The notes under the pieces: model-generated
Seen by the model: only the letters and a program-made list of their open reading frames with translations
What the model was told of the DNA's origin: nothing
The model's database searches: none
Translations under genes and position numbers: made by a program
From: Bacteroidota bacterium
GTDB taxonomy: Bacteria > Bacteroidota > Rhodothermia > Rhodothermales > UBA10348
Reading direction: 5' to 3'
DNA: 9,773 nt
Assembly: GCA_027620595.1 (NCBI GenBank)
Contig: JAQCDI010000068.1
Span: forward strand, 1-9,773
Shown: positions 7,541 to 9,773 of the stretch, in pieces
Layout: the number at the start of each line of letters is the position of its first letter
Numbering within the stretch: the stretch's first letter is position 1

Positions 7541-8651
7541 GACCCAGCGGATCGGCATCGTCGGGCCCTACCCGCCCTACCGGGGCGGCATCGCCCAGTT
7601 CACCGAGCGGATGCACCGTGCGCTGGATGAGGCCGGTCAGCGCGTCACGGGCGTTTCCTTCCGCCGACTCTACCCCTCGCTCTTCTTCCCCGGAGCGAGC
7701 CAGGAGGATGCGGGGGCGAACCCCCGCTTCGAAGCGCCCCGCGTATTGGACTCCATCAATCCCCTTTCCTGGCGCAGGACAGCCCGGCACCTCGTCGATG
7801 CTGGGGTGGAAAGGGCCATTTTCATGCATTGGATGCCCTTCTTTGCGCCGGCCTATGCCAGCGTGGCCGAGCGGCTGGGCAGGGCGGGTGTTTCCGTCTC
7901 GGCGGTGGTCCACAACGCCCTCCCGCATGAGCGTCAGCCGCTGGCGCGCACGCTGAGCCGGCGCTTCCTGCAGCACTGTGACTACATAGTGGCCCTGTCG
8001 GAAACCGTCCGTCGGGACCTGGTTTCGATGGGACTGCACGACAAGATCGACGTACGCCCCCACCCAACCTATGATCAATTCGGGGGGCGAACCGACCGAC
8101 GGGCCGCGCGGCAGGCGCTGGGATTGCCGCCGCAGGGCCGGGTATTGCTTTTCTTCGGTCTCGTTCGTCGCTACAAGGGGGTTGACATCCTGCTGGAGGC
8201 CATGGCGCACATGCATACCGAGGTCCTTCTGGTTGTGGCCGGAGAATGGTATGAGGACCGTGCCGAAGCCGAGGCCCTGATCGAGCAGCACGGCCTCGCT
8301 GAACGGGTCCGCCTCGTGGACCGCTACATTCCGGATGCCGACGTGGCCACGTATTTTTCGGCCGCCGACGCCGTGGTCCAGCCCTACCGGCAGGCCACCC
8401 AGAGCGGTGTCGTGCAGACGGCGTTCCATTTCGGTGTTCCTGTCGTGGTCAGCGGCGTCGGCGGCCTCCCCGAGATGGTCGGGCACGAGGTCGAGGGCTT
8501 GATCGTGGCGCCCGAGGACCCCGCGGCACTGGCCGCCGCCCTGGACCGGCTCGAGGAACCCGGGCTCCTGCCGCGGTTGGCCGAGGGCGCCCTGGCCGCG
8601 CGTGAGCGCTACACCTGGGAGCATTTCATCCACCCCTTCCTGTCCCGCTGA
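7533..8651 (+). CDS. GT4-type glycosyltransferase (GT-B fold)
   Basis: A 372-residue cytoplasmic glycosyltransferase. The N-terminal Rossmann half opens with IGIVGPYPPYRGGIAQFT (7-24), whose GG(I/V)A loop is typical of GT4 enzymes, and contains a central VVHN (125-128). The C-terminal half begins at FFGLVRRYKGVDILLEA (207-223), where Arg212 and Lys215 match the usual donor-phosphate-binding pair. It continues to QPYRQATQSGVVQTAFHFGVPVVVSGVGGLPEMV (283-316). The classic E-x7-E motif is not present: by alignment on the downstream G-x-P, the two Glu positions are Ala288 and Thr296. This ATQSGV variant exists as a recognised-looking subgroup, so it does not by itself mean loss of activity. The ATG at 7533 overlaps the preceding stop in an ATGCCTGA arrangement, favouring translational coupling. 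The methyltransferase ATG follows after 4 nt. Donor and acceptor are unknown. Confidence 0.88.
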   Translation: MPETQRIGIVGPYPPYRGGIAQFTERMHRALDEAGQRVTGVSFRRLYPSLFFPGASQEDAGANPRFEAPRVLDSINPLSWRRTARHLVDAGVERAIFMHWMPFFAPAYASVAERLGRAGVSVSAVVHNALPHERQPLARTLSRRFLQHCDYIVALSETVRRDLVSMGLHDKIDVRPHPTYDQFGGRTDRRAARQALGLPPQGRVLLFFGLVRRYKGVDILLEAMAHMHTEVLLVVAGEWYEDRAEAEALIEQHGLAERVRLVDRYIPDADVATYFSAADAVVQPYRQATQSGVVQTAFHFGVPVVVSGVGGLPEMVGHEVEGLIVAPEDPAALAAALDRLEEPGLLPRLAEGALAARERYTWEHFIHPFLSR

Positions 8652-8655
8652 GCCC

Positions 8656-9465
8656 ATGGATTACGATCCGGTAAAGGACCGATTCGGTACGTTGGTGGCC
8701 GGAGGTCGCTGGCGCACAGGGCAGTTTTTCCGCCTGCTGCACCTGTTCTTCCTGCGGGCCTGGCATGTGCGCAAGGCCCTGCGCGCGGCCATCGGCCCAA
8801 GGGATGGCAGCATCCGCATCCTCGACGCCGGCACCGGATTCGGTCAGTTTGCCTGGTGGATCGTGCGCCGATGGCCGCGCGCCACGATCCATGCGGTGGA
8901 CATCAAGCCCGACTATCTGGAGCGCGCCAAAGCCTTCCTGACGCAGGAAGGCCTCGTGGATCGGGTTTCGTTTGCCATCGATGACCTCACGGCGCTTGAG
9001 GCCGAGGGGCCGTTCGACCTGATCCTGAGCGTGGACGTCATGGAACACATCCTCGAGGATGTGACCGTTTTCCGGCACTTCCACCGCGTCCTTCGACCCG
9101 GGGGCGTGGTCATCATCAATACCCCCTCCGACCAGGGTGGATCGGATGCGCACACCGAGGGCGAGAGCTTCATCGGCGAGCACGTGCGCGACGGGTATGG
9201 GCGGGAAGAGATCCGCGCAAAGCTGGCCGAGGCCGGGCTCGAGGCCGACGAGGTGGCCTTTACCTACGGGGCTTTTGGTTCGCTGGCCTGGCGGCTCACC
9301 ATCAAATGGCCCATGTTGTGGCTCAACGCAAGCTTTGCCATCGTCCTGGTGCTGCCCTTCTGGTATGCGCTCGTGCTGCTGCCATCGCTGCTCCTCAACG
9401 CGCTCGATGTTTCACGGAAAAACCCGACGGGAACGGGGCTCCTGGTGGTGGCGCATCGCCCCTGA
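8656..9465 (+). CDS. class I SAM-dependent methyltransferase with membrane-associating tail
   Basis: A 269-residue protein with a Rossmann-type methyltransferase core. Motif I is ILDAGTGFGQF (55-65), the acidic residue ending strand 2 is Asp82 in AVDIKPDYLERA, the adenine-contact region is AIDDL (107-111), and the post-motif strand is FDLILSVDVMEHI (120-132), followed by FHRVLRPGGVVIINTPS. The C-terminal part contains YGAFGSLAWRLTIKWPMLWL and a long hydrophobic segment (about 223-250), enough for one helix or a re-entrant hairpin, so the enzyme probably sits at the membrane. I recall this core-plus-hydrophobic-tail layout from Bacteroidota methyltransferases near glycosyltransferases, but could not check. 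It starts 4 nt after the GT4 stop, completing a three-gene cassette. A likely role is O- or C-methylation of a lipid, sugar or lipid-linked intermediate; the substrate is unknown. ATG 8656 is the first start after the GT4 gene; a GTG at 8602 in frame would overlap it. Confidence 0.87.
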   Translation: MDYDPVKDRFGTLVAGGRWRTGQFFRLLHLFFLRAWHVRKALRAAIGPRDGSIRILDAGTGFGQFAWWIVRRWPRATIHAVDIKPDYLERAKAFLTQEGLVDRVSFAIDDLTALEAEGPFDLILSVDVMEHILEDVTVFRHFHRVLRPGGVVIINTPSDQGGSDAHTEGESFIGEHVRDGYGREEIRAKLAEAGLEADEVAFTYGAFGSLAWRLTIKWPMLWLNASFAIVLVLPFWYALVLLPSLLLNALDVSRKNPTGTGLLVVAHRP

Positions 9466-9511
9466 TCGTTGTATTTTGGCCGGGCACTTCGAACGGGATC
9501 GTCCCCCAGGA

Positions 9512-9601
9512 ATGCCCGCGGCCACGCCCGCAGCGCCGCCGCAGCTCCCATCCCCACCACCCAACGTCCGGGACCCGTGCAAACGAAGTACGTTTTTGTG
9601 A
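9512..9601 (+). other. candidate 29-codon Pro/Ala-rich leader ORF overlapping pyrG start
   Basis: ATG 9512 opens a 29-residue frame ending at TGA 9599-9601, 25 nt inside pyrG in a different frame. The peptide begins MPAATPAAPPQLPSPPP, so it carries PP and PPP runs, the type that slows ribosomes without EF-P. Such a layout could link pyrG translation to ribosome movement on the leader. No start signal or conservation data support it, and GC-rich DNA readily yields Pro/Ala-rich frames. Confidence 0.2.
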
Positions 9602-9773
9602 CCGGCGGCGTCACTTCCTCCCTCGGCAAAGGCATCATCTGCGCCTCGCTGGGCCGCCTTCTGGAAAACCGCGGACTGCGGGTCACCATCCAGAAATTCG
9701 ACCCCTACATCAACGTCGACCCGGGTACGATGAACCCGTACGAGCACGGGGAGGTCTATGTGACCGAGGATGG
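9577..9773 (+). CDS. pyrG: CTP synthase, N-terminal fragment (3' end beyond window)
   Basis: The first 65 codons of CTP synthase, which aminates UTP to CTP using glutamine and ATP, the last step of pyrimidine nucleotide synthesis. The visible part is the start of the amidoligase domain: KYVFVTGGVTSSLGKGI (4-20) with the P-loop-like Lys18, then TIQKFDPYINVDPGTMNPYE (37-56) with Lys40, and HGEVYVTEDG at the edge. These are near-invariant in the family. The frame leaves the window without a stop. The start is GTG 9577: the frame upstream back to the methyltransferase stop at 9463 contains no ATG, GTG or TTG, and this GTG gives the standard N-terminus. There is no Shine-Dalgarno sequence before it. 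It is separated from the methyltransferase by 111 nt, so it may have its own promoter, though none is clear. The glutaminase domain lies outside the window. Confidence 0.97.
   Translation, partial: MQTKYVFVTGGVTSSLGKGIICASLGRLLENRGLRVTIQKFDPYINVDPGTMNPYEHGEVYVTED

Noticed and set aside
6476..7558. 360-codon open frame on the - strand opposite the GT2 gene
   Set aside because: Shadow of the GT2 gene; composition rich in His, Gln and Asp without domain structure.
6715..7956. 413-codon + strand frame across the GT2/GT4 junction
   Set aside because: Arg/Pro/Ser-rich out-of-frame translation of two genes with clear motifs; no independent evidence.
8602..8655. Upstream GTG start for the methyltransferase, adding 18 residues
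   Set aside because: It would overlap the GT4 gene by 50 nt, and the added residues do not resemble a methyltransferase N-terminus; ATG 8656 fits the tight 4-nt spacing.
7488..8657. 389-codon open frame on the - strand opposite the GT4 gene
   Set aside because: It mirrors the GT4 gene almost end to end and shows no motif of its own.
9472..9478. TATTTTG upstream of pyrG and a similar TATTTT upstream of gyrB (near 4496-4501) as Bacteroidota-type promoter boxes
   Set aside because: Both are one base short of TAnnTTTG and neither has a TTG element at the expected distance upstream.
1..9773. Mobile element, phage, CRISPR, toxin-antitoxin or RNA gene
   Set aside because: No transposase, integrase, terminal inverted repeats, regularly spaced repeats, tRNA cloverleaf or rRNA-like stretch was seen on either strand; all genes are collinear and of similar composition.

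Overview
The window is ordinary-looking chromosomal DNA from a GC-rich bacterium. All seven recognisable genes, plus one fragment at the right edge, lie on the + strand. My best guess for the source is a GC-rich member of the Bacteroidota/Rhodothermota side of the tree. The grounds are a BatA-like membrane protein beside a small DUF5673-like membrane protein, a short 646-residue GyrB, a CBS-CBS-ACT protein, a methyltransferase type I associate with Bacteroidota, and the near absence of Shine-Dalgarno sequences before the start codons. This placement rests on protein character and not on a database search.

Layout. Positions 1-2179 hold the 3' part of a large BatA-like membrane protein gene and a three-pass membrane protein of the DUF5673 type. 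Positions 2272-3561 hold hflX (ribosome-associated GTPase), whose annotated GTG start appears to lie inside a conserved N-terminal strand. A short hairpin plus T-run follows. Positions 3744-4412 encode a protein with two CBS domains and an ACT-like tail, closed by a strong compound hairpin terminator at 4448-4493. gyrB fills 4576-6516. A cassette of three tightly packed genes follows: a DPM1/GtrB-like family 2 glycosyltransferase (6557-7540), a GT4-type glycosyltransferase (7533-8651, overlapping by 8 nt) and a class I SAM methyltransferase with a C-terminal hydrophobic segment (8656-9465). The window ends in the first 65 codons of pyrG (CTP synthase, GTG start at 9577).

How they fit together. 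gyrB, hflX and pyrG are core housekeeping genes. The glycosyltransferase/glycosyltransferase/methyltransferase cassette between gyrB and pyrG looks like a single transcription unit for making or modifying a lipid-linked glycan. Its substrate cannot be read from the sequence.

I found no tRNA, rRNA, CRISPR array, insertion sequence or phage gene. Nothing here is clearly a new system. The points most worth checking are the hflX start, two tiny ORFs overlapping the starts of the CBS gene and pyrG, the structured intergenic elements, and the function of the three-gene cassette.
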